A DNA stretch of 64,000 nt from Benincasa hispida (Eukaryota; Streptophyta; Magnoliopsida; Cucurbitales; Cucurbitaceae): positions 49,858,290 through 49,922,289 of the forward strand of contig NC_052355.1 of assembly GCF_009727055.1 (NCBI RefSeq), read 5' to 3'. Each line of letters opens with the position of its first letter. Positions within the stretch are counted from its first letter, which is position 1. The position numbers and the translations under genes were made by a program. The notes under the pieces are model-generated. The model was not told the DNA's origin, did no database searches, and saw only the letters and a program-made list of their open reading frames with translations. This document shows, one piece after another, positions 21,433 to 32,725 of the stretch.

Positions 21433-23629
21433 TTTACATCCCAAGCTTTTGATAATTATTGTATGCCAGTTGGGATAAGTGTTGAATATCATATAGCTCA
21501 TGTTCATACACAAAATGGTTAAGCAGAAGCATTCATAAAACGTTTGCAGCTAATTGTTAAACCATATCTTATGAGGGCTAAGCTTCCTACATCTATATGG
21601 GGATATGCTATTTTTCATGCAACATCATTTATATGTATTAGGTCAGTATCTTATCATAAGTACTCACCATTTCAATTAGCTTATGGTCATGAGCAAAATA
21701 TTTCCCATCTCAGAATTTTTTAATGTGCAGTATATGTTCCAATTGCTCCATCACAATGCACTAAGATAAGTCCTCAAATGAGGTTAGGAATATATATTGG
21801 ATATGATTCTCCATTAACTATGAAATATCTTGAACCCTTGAAGGGTGTTGTATTTACTGCACGATTTGCTTATTATCATTTTAATGAGACAAATTTTCTA
21901 ACATCAAGGGGAGGAATTAAGAAGCTGGAAAAAGAAATTACATGAAACGCATCGTTATTGTCCCATTTAGATCCCCGTATAGTTCAATGTGAACTTGAAG
22001 TTCAGTAGATAATTCATTTGAAAAATATAGCAAATCAGTTACTAGATGCATATATAGATGCAAAGAAAATAACTAAATCACATATACCAGTTGCAAATAT
22101 TCCATAAAAATTTGATATCCCAACACAACAAGTTGTCACTAATGAGTGGATCACGCTAGGAATGTGGTAGACCAATGGGTTCCAAAGATAAAAATCATCA
22201 AAAAAGAAAAATAATTAACAGTAAAAAAGACTTGGTTGAGGATGTAAATATCCATGAGGAAACCTTGGACATGACTGATAGTCGAATTTGTGAAAAAGGT
22301 GAAATATCTAAAGATAATAATGAGTTTCAATAAAGTATGTCATCAGAAAAAAGATGGAACCAAACTCATTTAGTTATTGACAACATTTTTGCGTATAATG
22401 TTGCTCTTGGTATTATATTTGAAAATGAGGATTCTGAACCAAAATCTGTTGAAGAATGTCGACATAGAAAAGATTGGCTTCAGTGGAAAGAAACAATCGA
22501 GGCAGAATTAAACTCGGTTTCAAAACGTTAGTGGAAAGATTGGAAAGATTGGCTCCGAATACTAGAAGGTATCAAACTTGTAAGATACAAATGGGTATTT
22601 GTGAGGGGAAAAAAATGAAAATAATGAGGTTATAAGATATGAAGCATGACTAGTTGCACAGGGGTTTTCACAAAAACCTAGTATTGATTATGAGAAGACG
22701 TATTCTTCGGTGGTGGATGCAATTACATTAAGATATTTAATTGGTCTAACTGTGTATGAAAATCTAGACATGCATCTTATGGATGTAGTCACGACATACT
22801 TATATGGATCTCTTAATAATGATATTTATATGAAAATATCATAAGAATTTAAGGTACCTAAAACATATAAATCAAATTCTCGGGAATTATATTCAATAAA
22901 GTTACAGAGATTGCTATATGGATTGAAACAATCAGGACGAATGTGGTAAATTTCTTGAGTGGATATTTGTTTAAAGAAGGATATCAAAACAATTCAATAT
23001 GTCCATATGTTTTTATAAAGAAATCATAATCAGGATTTGCTATTATAACTGTATATGTTGATGACTTAAATATAATTGGGACTCTTGAAGAACTTTCAAA
23101 GACAATAGTATATCTTAAGAAAGAATTTGAGATGAAAGATCTCGGAAATTTTTTTTTTGCCATTGCTTACAAATTAAGCATTTAGCAGATGAGATATTTG
23201 TTCATCAGTAATAGGAAAAAATTTGAAAAGATTTTATATGAACAAAGAACATCCATTGAATATTCCAATGGAAGTTCGTTCACTAGATGTGAAGAAAGAT
23301 ATATTTCGACCTTGAGATGATAATGAAGATCTTCTTGGTCATGAAGTACCATATTTTAGTGGAATTGGTGCATTTATATATCTTGCTAATAATACAAGAC
23401 CAGATATTTCAGTTTTAGTAAATTTATTAGCAATATATAGTTCTTCTCTAACAAAAAGACATTGGAACGGAATTAAGCATATACTCCGTTATCTCCAAGG
23501 AACGATTGACATAAGTTTGTTTTATTCAAATAAATCAAATCTTAATCTAGTTGGTTATGTAGATTCTGGATATTTATCTAATCCATACAAAGCTAGATCT
23601 CAAATAGGTTATCTGTTTACATGTGAAGG
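21433..23629 (+). pseudogene. Copia-2 integrase-RT-RNase H fragment
   Basis: It starts inside the integrase core (EYHIAHVHTQNG, stop, AEAFIKRL) and proceeds through SIWGYAIFHATSF and YGHEQNISHL. The RT follows: ECRHRKDWLQWKETIEAELNSV (22454-22519), VRYKWVFVRG, VAQGFSQKPSIDYEKTY, YGLKQSGRMW and catalytic YVDD at 23054-23065. RNase H lead-in sequence is next (NNTRPDISVLVN, HILRYLQGTID, GYLSNPYKARSQIGYLFTCEG), and it breaks at the Copia-3 LTR at 23630. More than ten stops or shifts are present. The longest intact piece is 22337-22531. It is an older copia copy, and the 5' part is absent. Confidence 0.87.
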
Positions 23630-23645
23630 TGTTGGGGTTGATGCC
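23630..23645 (+). repeat. Copia-3 LTR, first 16 bases
   Basis: TGTTGGGGTTGATGCC continues directly with CCTAAATCTCGTAGGG at 27991 once the Athila insertion E is removed. The reconstructed join reads like the start of the minus-strand LTR at 21432. Confidence 0.75.
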
Positions 23646-25020
23646 TGATGATGGAAATTTAGATTAACAAATCGTCGAGGACTTGATAACTAAAGTTCCA
23701 TGGATGCAATAAGCGATGCATATGCTTAATGTATGCGTTGATTATTATGCGTCAGTGGTCATGCATTGGAATGAACTATGCGTTAACGAATGTATGCGAT
23801 GACCATGTGTTCCTGTCATAAGTTTTCTTGCGTTCATGCCAAGTATAACGCGAACGCAAGTTTCTCAGGTGATCCGAGGTTGAACTTAGGGACTTGTAGC
23901 TAGACGTATGCGGTAATGTGCATGCGGCAGTTGAATAAAAGAATGATGGAGGGGTTGCTAAGCTAACACTACTCCTACTCCTAACTAACAAACAACGCAA
24001 TGAGAATATGAATGAGAGGTAGAGACACGATAGCCATTGACACATAGTAAATGCATGGAAAAATAGATAAAATGTGAGGGTGTCTTCACTGTAACACTGA
24101 GCTTGACTGCAAGGGCAACCTCAGCCAATGCAAGCTATGCTGTCATGCTTTACACACTTGAGCCTAATCCTAGGACGTATGTGATGTATATGCGATAGTG
24201 TCAGGAAGCCTATGCCTGCCTAAACCTCCATAACCCGCTCACGTGCTCTCGCCGCATGAGCGTGATGGCCGCATACCACCATATCCCACTTCTTGGACGC
24301 ATGCAATATCCTATTCGTAGGGTGCATACGCCGTGTTATAGCAAACGAAACTTATCTCTAAGTTCCCCATTCTTGCTTATGCGTTCCAATCTGCTCTCTC
24401 GAGTTTTAGATTTGGATTTTAGACTACTCTCTCAAGTATGCCAAAATGGTGAATGATGCGCTCATAAGACAAGGTAACCACATGAACTTGGCTGACGTAA
24501 GATTATTCCTATCTCTAGTGAATACTTGCTTACATTGCTTAATGCGACCAACCACTTACCCTCTCGACAGTTAGTTGTTGCTGACTTTACTCATAGACAA
24601 GTGTTGCATCCGCTTATAGACAGGCATTGCTACAGCTTCACAGTTAAACAAATAAGGTTTTCTCACACACTCACGCAACACACACCTCTCGGTGGTTTGC
24701 TACATGCTTCATATCTCTAATCCACATGACTAAGTATGCGATACTCTAGCAATCTCACTAAGTGATGCAATGAAAGTTAAGGATGCTAAGTAAAGAAGGT
24801 GGAGATGGAATCGGAGGAAACACAGAAATTCCTTGAACACATAATGTATTAATTCCTTAATCCCAAAATGTAATACAATACAATATAAGAAAATAAGAGA
24901 AAATGAAATGACCAGCTGGAAGCAATGTCTTGCTTCCAGCAAATGTGTGTCAAGGCTGCCGGTGGTGCCATGGATGGGCGGTGGAACTGACTCTCCTTCC
25001 TCCATTCTGAGTGACGACCG
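23646..25020 (-). repeat. Element E 3' LTR (5' part deleted)
   Basis: On the plus strand it starts TGATGATGGAAATTTAG and shares TCGTCGAGGACTTGATAA with 26530. It has the signature GAGGTTGAACTTAGGGA at 23876. About 24440-25005 matches 26650-27220. It ends near the purine tract at 25021. Confidence 0.7.
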
Positions 25021-26482
25021 CACCCCCAAACTTAGAATCATGCTTGTCCTCAAGCATGCGTTATACTCAAGAAATTCTAACTCACATTCTTGCTTTCTTT
25101 TGCGGTGACCAACTTCTCATAATATAATTTACTCATACCTCTAACCATCGTCGCAATGCTCTCTTCCACTTTGGATGCTTCTTCAAAAAGATCTTTTCCA
25201 AGTTTAAATCCGGTAAGCCTTTGCTTAAAAACTTTTTACTCATTCACCGCAACTTTGCGTTTAGCTTTTGAGAATGCGTTCGTCCAAAACAATTCAAAAC
25301 TTTGCGATTACTTATTCGAATGCAGTGTTGAACCTGGTTAGCTCTTCGTTTTGGCTTACCCCCACGTGTGTCATGCGGGCATCCAACTTCGATTGTGTTC
25401 CATATTCAACTCAACTTTTGTCTTGCTTGATTCGGCTTGTGCCGGACAAAGGAGTTGCACTTATGCGTTGATCTTGGCAACTTACTTTCGTTTTGGCTTG
25501 CCCCCACGTGTGTCATGTAGACATCCAACTATGGTTAAGTGCCTTTCACAACTTAACTCTTATCAACATGGGTTTCCCCATTGTGTTGACAGTGGAGTTG
25601 TTATTCTCAAAATGTTCACTTTTTTTTTCAAATGATTGTAATGTAATGAACGTAATTCTTCGAGACCGTTGCCACCCCCAAACTTAGAGGTTGGCAATGT
25701 TCTCACCGCAAAGATAAAAACAAACTCACAGGAATGCAGTAATAAATGTTTGAGCAAAGGTTTGCATGCAATAAAACTTAAGACTTTAAAAATTTGAAAA
25801 AGCTAATAAAAGTAGGGAGTGCCTTGCGATGCTTAGTTAGAAGATGTTGTGAATTATACGTACCGTCATAGAAACACCACAAAGCAACGCAATCAGGAAA
25901 GAAAGAATTTCAAAAGGATAATGCATAAAGGATACAAGAAAAGAACCTTAGGCGAAATAACGCATGCGATCATGTATTAGAAACCACGTGATCGAAGCCA
26001 TACGTTGAAGGATGAAAGGAATTCTTCCGTTGTACTGTGCACCGAGGAGACTTATTGATGCACCTACAAGGAACAATCGCACCACAACCAAGGAAGCAGC
26101 TGCATATCCAAAATAACAATAAAAATAAACTAAACTATGAAAGCAAGGTAAAGATAGAGTAAAAGTCGTCCCTGGAAAAATAGAAGTATTGTCACTGCAA
26201 GGAGTCTTCCATTCAGAAGATTATTCTCAACTTCTTAGGCCAAGAGCTTGTCCTGACCATTGGAACTTCCGACAATTGTTGGGCGCATGCGGCTGTCATG
26301 TGCTTAGAATTACCTTCAACTCATGCGACTGATTGCCCTTCTACCTTGGGGTCAATACTGGCTTTCGGCGCATCACCTACACTTCAATATTGGTTGCAAC
26401 TTGGTCGCACAAGCTACAATACTCCCAAGATAAAAAGGTTGCCTGCAGAGACACAAAACTCAACAAACAATTAGCTGCCAAG
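25021..26482 (-). other. Element E interior: purine tract and tandem repeat, non-coding
   Basis: CACCCCCAAACTTAGAATCATGCTTGTCCTCAAGC (25020-25054) is the minus-strand polypurine region shared with elements A and B. Two copies of the GGCTTGCCCCCACGTGTGTC module lie at about 25354 and 25495. The rest shows no gene. Open frames here are not conserved between copies. Confidence 0.65.
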
Positions 26483-26500
26483 TCCCCAACAACGACGCCA
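26483..26500 (-). other. Element E primer binding site (Asp-tRNA type, mutated)
   Basis: Minus-strand TGGCGTCGTTGTTGGGGA differs at three C/G-to-T/A positions from the intact site at 43241-43258, consistent with cytosine deamination. Confidence 0.8.
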
Positions 26501-26506
26501 AAAACT

Positions 26507-27988
26507 TGATGACGAAAATTTAGATTACCAAATCGTCGAGGACTTGATAATAAAGTTCCATGGACGTAATATGCGATGCATGTACTTAATGTATGCGTTG
26601 ATTATCATGCATCGGTGGTCATGCGTTGGAATGAATTATGTATTAACGAATGTATGCCTAAATGATGAATGATGCGCTCATAAAACAAGGTAACCGCATG
26701 AACTTGGCTGACGTAAGATTATTCCTATCTCTAATGAATACTTGTTTACATTGCTTAATGCGACCAACCACTTACCCTCCCGGGTAGTTAGTTTTTGCTG
26801 ACTTTACTCATAGACAAGCGTTGCATCCGCCTATAGACAAGCGTTGCTACAACTTCACACTTAAGCAAATAAGGTTTTCTCATGCACTCATGCAACACAC
26901 ACCTCTCAGTGGTTTGCTACATGCTTCATATCTCTAATCCACATGACTAAGTATGCGGTACTCTAGCAATCTCACTAAGTGATGCAATGAAAGTTAAGGA
27001 TGCTAAGTAAAGAAGGTGGAGATGGAATCAGAGGAAACACAGAAATGCATTGAACACATAATGTATTAATTCCTTAATCCCAAAATGTAATACAATACAA
27101 TATAAGAAAAGAAGAGAAAATGAAATGACCGGATGCCGGTTGGAAGCATGTTTACTTCCAGCAGATGTGTGTCAAGGCTTGCGGTGGTGCATGGATGGGC
27201 GGTGGAACTGACTCTCTCGAGATCTAGCTCCGGTCGAAGGCTTCGATCGTCACTTGGAATGGAGGAAGGAGATGAGAACTCTAAACTTTCTTCTCACGGC
27301 ATTTTCTGGATCACAAGGTTCCGTCCTAAGGCGAACCTCAGGCAAAAACCTTGATAAGTTGAAATTCTGCTCATCGCTTTTATATATAGAGCTTGATTCG
27401 CCAATGGCATTAATGGATTGCTCTGATTCTGACATTCGCGGGGTGTTAGTCCTTTTCTAAAATCTCTGCTGCTAATGGCGTGATAGGTGAGTGTCAACAT
27501 CATCTTTTGGTTTTCCCGAGATATGCGCTGATGCGTTCATTTCCACCAACCTTGCGTTGATCCCTCTATTATGCGTTATCTTGTAGCTGTAATCATGCAG
27601 TGACCGCATTCGCTTAATACCACAACTTCTACACGATGACCGCAATTGCTTGACGATCACAAAACTCCTGTGCGATGGACAACATCGGCTGATCACCACA
27701 ATACCCATGCGTTGATCGTATGCATTCGCCTTTGCGTTGGAAGAGTTTCTTTGCATGCGGTCATCTATGCGGTAGTCCAAATTCCGCGTTTGCGTCCACT
27801 TCATGCCTTAGCTAAAAAAAATAGACATTTGAACGCATAATAGTGGGTTAGCCGAGATTCCTCAATGCTGAACACCGCAAGCTCCTTTCTCATGAATTCC
27901 TAACATAATTGCCGCATATTCTGCTTAACAACCTTCATAATTCTAAAATAAAAGGCCTAAGATGACATGCATTTTTTTCATGTCATCA
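26507..27988 (-). repeat. Element E 5' LTR
   Basis: Minus strand begins TGATGACATG and ends ATCA next to the primer site. Part of it (27231 onward) belongs to the duplicated contig overlap and recurs at 32726-33480. Confidence 0.75.
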
Positions 27989-30096
27989 TGCCCTAAATCT
28001 CGTAGGGTCCTGTAGTTTGTAAGCACCTGTATGAACAAATGTTGTGATGTACTAATATGAGATATTTTTTCACTGTTGTCTATGAAATATGAGATTATTT
28101 TAGTTGCATTAACCATAAACAATTAAACTAGATCCCTGGTTATCGTTGTGACTTAAGCATGTATGTGGATACATACAAGTAGATCATGCCTTAAGTGATA
28201 ATCTAAAAATGTCTGTAGTATATGGATAAAGGAGGGAAACCTTATCCTGTGACATTACGGATACGACTTGCTTTGTAGATGTACAAGTGTTTGTAAATTG
28301 TTACAGATGGTCTGATCCTGATCATTCATGTGGAGACATGCGAGCGGGGTTCCCTATACAAAGGAGTTTGTATAAGACTGGACCACAAAATGTCTTGTCT
28401 CATTATATAACGTCATTATGACAAAGACTTTCATCTCACTAGGATGACATTAGGTAACATGACTTTAATCTGAGTGAGTTGGGAAACTTTTGCCTATGAT
28501 GGCAGTCCTTTGTTTTGCATGGTGCGAGTGGCCAAATGCCGACTCAAACCTACCACTTTAGGATTTGTCTGATTGGGGAGCTGGGAACTCAACTACACAA
28601 GATGTAATTCACTCCTTCCCCGAAGCAGGGGTAAATAGATAGATTGCTCCCTTAAGGGTTGATTTGGGGCTTGAGTGATATGGTGCCACACACTTTCTCA
28701 TGGCTCGAGAGTTGTTCATTCATAATAGAACTATGATGTATTGTTCATTAGAGGAATTAGTGGTACTTAAGGGCAACATGATAAATTTGGCCCAACTGTA
28801 CTTACGAGCGATCTGTGAAGGGTTACAACCATTGATTGGTTATATCCAATGGACACATAAATATATCTGTGGTGAGAAGAGTGCAGCTGTCGGTCTTTAG
28901 TGAAGTGCCCGACAGTTAACGGATGGTGAATTTTGTGATTAAAGAGTTTAGTCAGTTATATTCACATACCGTTGGAGCTTCAAGCTACAGGTCTATAAGG
29001 TCCCCTGGTAGCTCAATGGATTCAAGTTGAGAATCAGTTTTTGGGTTAGTTTGAAGTGTTCAAAATTAACAAGAGGGAATTTGATTATATATGATATAAT
29101 TAAATTGGTTCAATTATGTGTGATATAATTGATATGATGTATGAGATATATTAATTGGAGGATTGATATAAAATATGATTTATATTAAATAAAGGAGAAA
29201 AGAACTATGGTTTAAATATTACATATGATGTGATATTAAAACTATAGGTTATAAATATAATATGATAAATTAGTTATTATATTTTTTATAATTAAACAAT
29301 TATATGATAATTCTGTGCTTGCTTATTTTTCTCCATTAACCGTGAAGGTGGGAGGTTATTTTCAGTTTTGGATAACTGAAGGATAAAATGAAAAGTAGGA
29401 CATCGCTTCATTTCGTAAATAACTGATCTTTACTTACGAGAGCTTATACGTATCCCACGGATGATCTAAACGATAGGAGAGATTGACTAATGATCGTGTA
29501 TAACGAGAGACTAAACGATCATGTAGAGAGAGATTTACTAAAGATCGTGTAAATGATCTAGCGGAGACCAAGCGATCGTGTAAACGAATGAGCGAGAGAC
29601 TAAGCGATTGTATAGAAGAGCGAGATTTTACTAAACAATCAAGCATTTCTCAGTCTATGCGATAGACAGAACCTTCTCCCATTTCTTTTGATTGTGTAGT
29701 TAGATCGTTTCCTCCTCCATCCCTCTACCAAATTCACACAGAGCCCATACCTCTTAGATTCTCACTCTAAGAATACCAAGGTTGTCGAGTGATGGTGTCG
29801 AAGGTGCTTGTTCAAGGAGAAGACTGTTCGTGATTACTAGAACGATTGGGTAGGAGGTCTGACACGATAGCGAGGATGTTGCTATCCCAAGTTTCAAGAA
29901 GCGAGAGATTGATAGAAGAAGGTTCTTCAAAGGTATGTCTTTCATTCCCTTTTGTATTTGAGTACTAATGCATGTTGTAATTTGCTCTTAGATGCATAAC
30001 TGTTCTGTAAGTTTGTGAATGCGTTTAATTCTGTCATAATGGGCTTGGAAAGATCTTGCTTCCGCTCATGGAAATCTTCTATGTAGATTTCCTTCA
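27988..30096 (+). repeat. Copia-3 LTR, remainder
   Basis: Continues the LTR begun at 23630 and ends TTTCCTTCA before the primer site. The zone 29440-29650 has many ACGATCGT / GATCGTGTA units. It matches, inverted, the LTR at 19426-21432. A second assembly copy lies at about 33480-35616. Confidence 0.8.
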
Positions 30097-30111
30097 ATTG
30101 TATCAGAGACA
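30097..30111 (+). other. Copia-3 primer binding site (copy 1)
   Basis: ATTGTATCAGAGAC follows the LTR. The second copy at 35617-35631 reads ATTGGTATCAGAGAC, the standard Met-tRNA complement, so this copy has lost one G, probably by sequencing error. Confidence 0.8.
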
Positions 30112-31841
30112 GATTCTGATATTCCAAATCTATTGAGTATAGAATTGCATTTACTTTCTTGGTGGGTGTTTAAAGCATGTCTACATTCTGTTTAAGTGTT
30201 AAATGTGTTTGTGGATGTGGATTATGAGTTTCTGGGATGATTGCCTCTGCTTATTAATTTCTTTTACATTTTCAAAGTTAATTATAAAGGCCTCTGTGTT
30301 TTTGGGCATATTACTTGTATCGAGTCTGTAATTCAAAGTATTTGAGTCTGTTTGAGTCGGTCGTGATGAATATTTAGGGCATGGAGATGCACATTACTTC
30401 GAGGAAGAAGAAAGACCAAGAGTTGGTCAGATCTTGTAACGATAGGGGTAAACGATCATTGAGTATGAGATACTCATTGCAAGGTAGACGCGTGCGCATA
30501 AACGATCGTGTAGGCTAGAATGCCTCATCGCATAGTCATTGCTACACAATCGCACTGTAAATGTTACTTAGCAACTTGTTCTTCGATCGTCTAGATGATC
30601 ATGCTTCATAGCATAGTAGTCAATCTACCACGATCATTTAGACTTGCATTTAAACTGGTGCTCTGAACGATCGAATGGCCTTCATGCTTCATCGTATAGT
30701 CAAAGGTACTCGATCGTGGTTACTCGACCACTTTTACTAACAATCAGGATGAAGGCTTCGCTTGGGCTGTTCAAAGACATAGTTCACTTGTTGAACCAGT
30801 TTACCGTCGATGGTTTGATGTAATAGATAAATTTAATTTCCATTATAGGAAAATCATCCCGGTCCATTAAATTTGTTGAATGTACATAAGATGTATGTTA
30901 ATTATATGTATATAGTATGCTATATAGTTTTAGATCCCACCATCGGTTATGCATTGGTCATGCATCATCTCTATATTGTAAGAGTTATAATGTAGTAGTT
31001 TTGCATGATTAAATTACTTAAAGAGCATTCTCATGCATCAATAATATTATAAAAGTTATATTTATGCATGCATTAAGCATATTCGTGCATCATCTTTATA
31101 TTATAAGTCGTTATAGTAAAGGGTGTATGAAAGCATATATACTTAGTTCATTACTTCTTTATATAAGAGTTATATATATGTAATGAATGTAAATTGCATG
31201 AAGCATGACACATAGGTTAAATTTATAAGAGTTATAAATACCTAGTCTAGCTTAGCAATATGGATGATTTTGGTTGTTTCTTTTTATAAGAGTTATAATG
31301 GAAATTAGAACTAAAATCAATAACGAAAGCATGCATGAAAACTTAGGCTTGAATAATGTTTTAAAGAGTTCTAAAATTTGATGGAGATAAACCTAATATC
31401 ACAGTTCTAAAATGAAGATTAGAAACCTAAAGGTTTAATCTTTTAATCAATTTATAGGATTAAATTGACTAATAAAAGATTAAATATGTACCAAATCTAT
31501 CATATAAGGGACCTTTTATCTAAAGCGTGCTTTCTAGGCTGGGTACTTAAGCTGACGAAAACGGAACACCCCTACCAGGAACCTACTTGAAAAGGTGAAT
31601 TAGATAGATTTTGTTTGATGCATGCATATTTGATGATAGTCTGTGAAGTGTTTAATGAGACTTGATTCAAACTTGTTAAATTATCAAAGCAAGAGTTGTT
31701 TTTCAGCAAATTAAACTCACACTTAGATAAAATCAGTAGCCGAATTGTCTAAGTTAATGAATCCCTAGGTAGAACATTTAGTGGGAGGTACATTTCTCCT
31801 TAATTTTCACACCGTAAGATCTATCCTCGACCTCGAGGCAC
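30112..31841 (+). repeat. Copia-3 leader, copy 1
   Basis: Non-coding leader between primer site and gag. Contents in order: a GATCGT-rich zone (30450-30730), six TTATAAGAGTTATAA-type inverted motifs between 30990 and 31300 associated with GCATCAT, and the block homologous to the right arm 18519-18780. It is interrupted by an Athila LTR at 31842. Short open frames here are not called. Confidence 0.7.
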
Positions 31842-32700
31842 TGATAACTGTAGAAATACAAGTTATTTATACTTTGTTTTATTTAGATATTGCGGCTAAA
31901 AGAAAGGAAGTTGTGTGTCAGAAGTATAGAAATTGGCTAAGAAATGCGAAAATTATAAAATATCGTCAATACACCATTAAACCATGCGATGGTAGAATAG
32001 AATTTTCAGTTTCAGTTTGCAAGAAATCACGTCAACGCATGCATTTATGGCTCAAAGACGGAAATAAAACAACGCACTCCACGTCGCTGTTGCGCCATTA
32101 ATCAAGAACGAAGAAACAATCAACGCAATGGTGGCGTATGCGACAACCGATCAAGAGCTCTAGTGATCAACGCAATGTCAACCGCATGGCGGTAATAAAA
32201 AATAACACTGCATGCGACGATCGATCGAAGATGTAAAGTGCAACGCATTTGGTGGAGATTTTGGCAAGTGTACAACTTTCAGTTTGTGCATTTCTAACGA
32301 GTTGATTGCATAACAGAGGAATTTTTCATTCCGCCATTTCAGGAACTACCATAACTATACAGTGGGTACCACAAATTCAAAGAGCAAGGCCTTGCTATAA
32401 ATAGCTTCTTCAAATTCGCTTGAAAAGATATACACATACAAATATAGATACTGATATACATGGTATAGCATAGAGTACGTGCAATATACTGATTTCTGAT
32501 GAAGAGAGACTGGTCTGAAACGACTGGTTTCAGTGTAGATTCAAGAGAACCATGTGACAAGGTCGAGAGGTGAGTCTTACCGAGTAGAGCAGTATATCCG
32601 ATCCCCATAGCTGAGCTCTGTACGAAGGTTCAATTCTACCAGGACAGAAGCAAGCTGAGAGGGAAGCTTTCACTTTCCATTAGCTTCTTACATGCGACAA
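31842..32700 (+). repeat. Athila LTR, truncated by the assembly gap
   Basis: Starts TGATAACTGTAGAAATACA and runs into the N gap. It is the same insertion as 37358-39501 in the other contig copy. Confidence 0.85.
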
Positions 32701-32725
32701 NNNNNNNNNNNNNNNNNNNNNNNNN
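32701..32725. other. Assembly gap (25 N)
   Basis: Run of 25 undetermined bases separating two copies of the same 5.47-kb sequence. Confidence 1.

Larger units (their letters stand above)
23646..27988 (-). mobile_element. Element E: Athila derivative without coding region
   Basis: Minus-strand order: 5' LTR 27988-26507, primer site 26500-26483, 1.5-kb non-coding interior, purine tract near 25021, and 3' LTR about 25020-23646. ATGCC precedes it (23641-23645) and ATGCC overlaps its other end by one base (27988-27992), a likely target duplication in the Copia-3 LTR. No gag, protease or pol frame exists inside. The two LTRs carry different large deletions: the 5' LTR lacks the zone with the AGGTCGAAC signature, and the 3' LTR lacks its 5' third, so much of the comparison rests on shared middle blocks. 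Confidence 0.75.
27231..32700. repeat. Contig-end overlap, copy 1 (probable false duplication)
   Basis: This 5470-base block begins CGGTCGAAGGCTTCG and ends ATGCGACAA against the N gap. It matches 32726-38197 (5472 bases) from end to end in the same order. The differences are dominated by one- or two-base insertions and deletions, for example CACAAAACTCC against CACAACTCC near 27650, and a missing G in the primer site at 30097. It is best explained as two unmerged contig ends. Confidence 0.88.

Noticed and set aside
28700..28900. 66-codon frame, partly repeated at 34172-34363
   Set aside because: Lies in the Copia-3 LTR and the two assembly copies differ by indels that change the frame.
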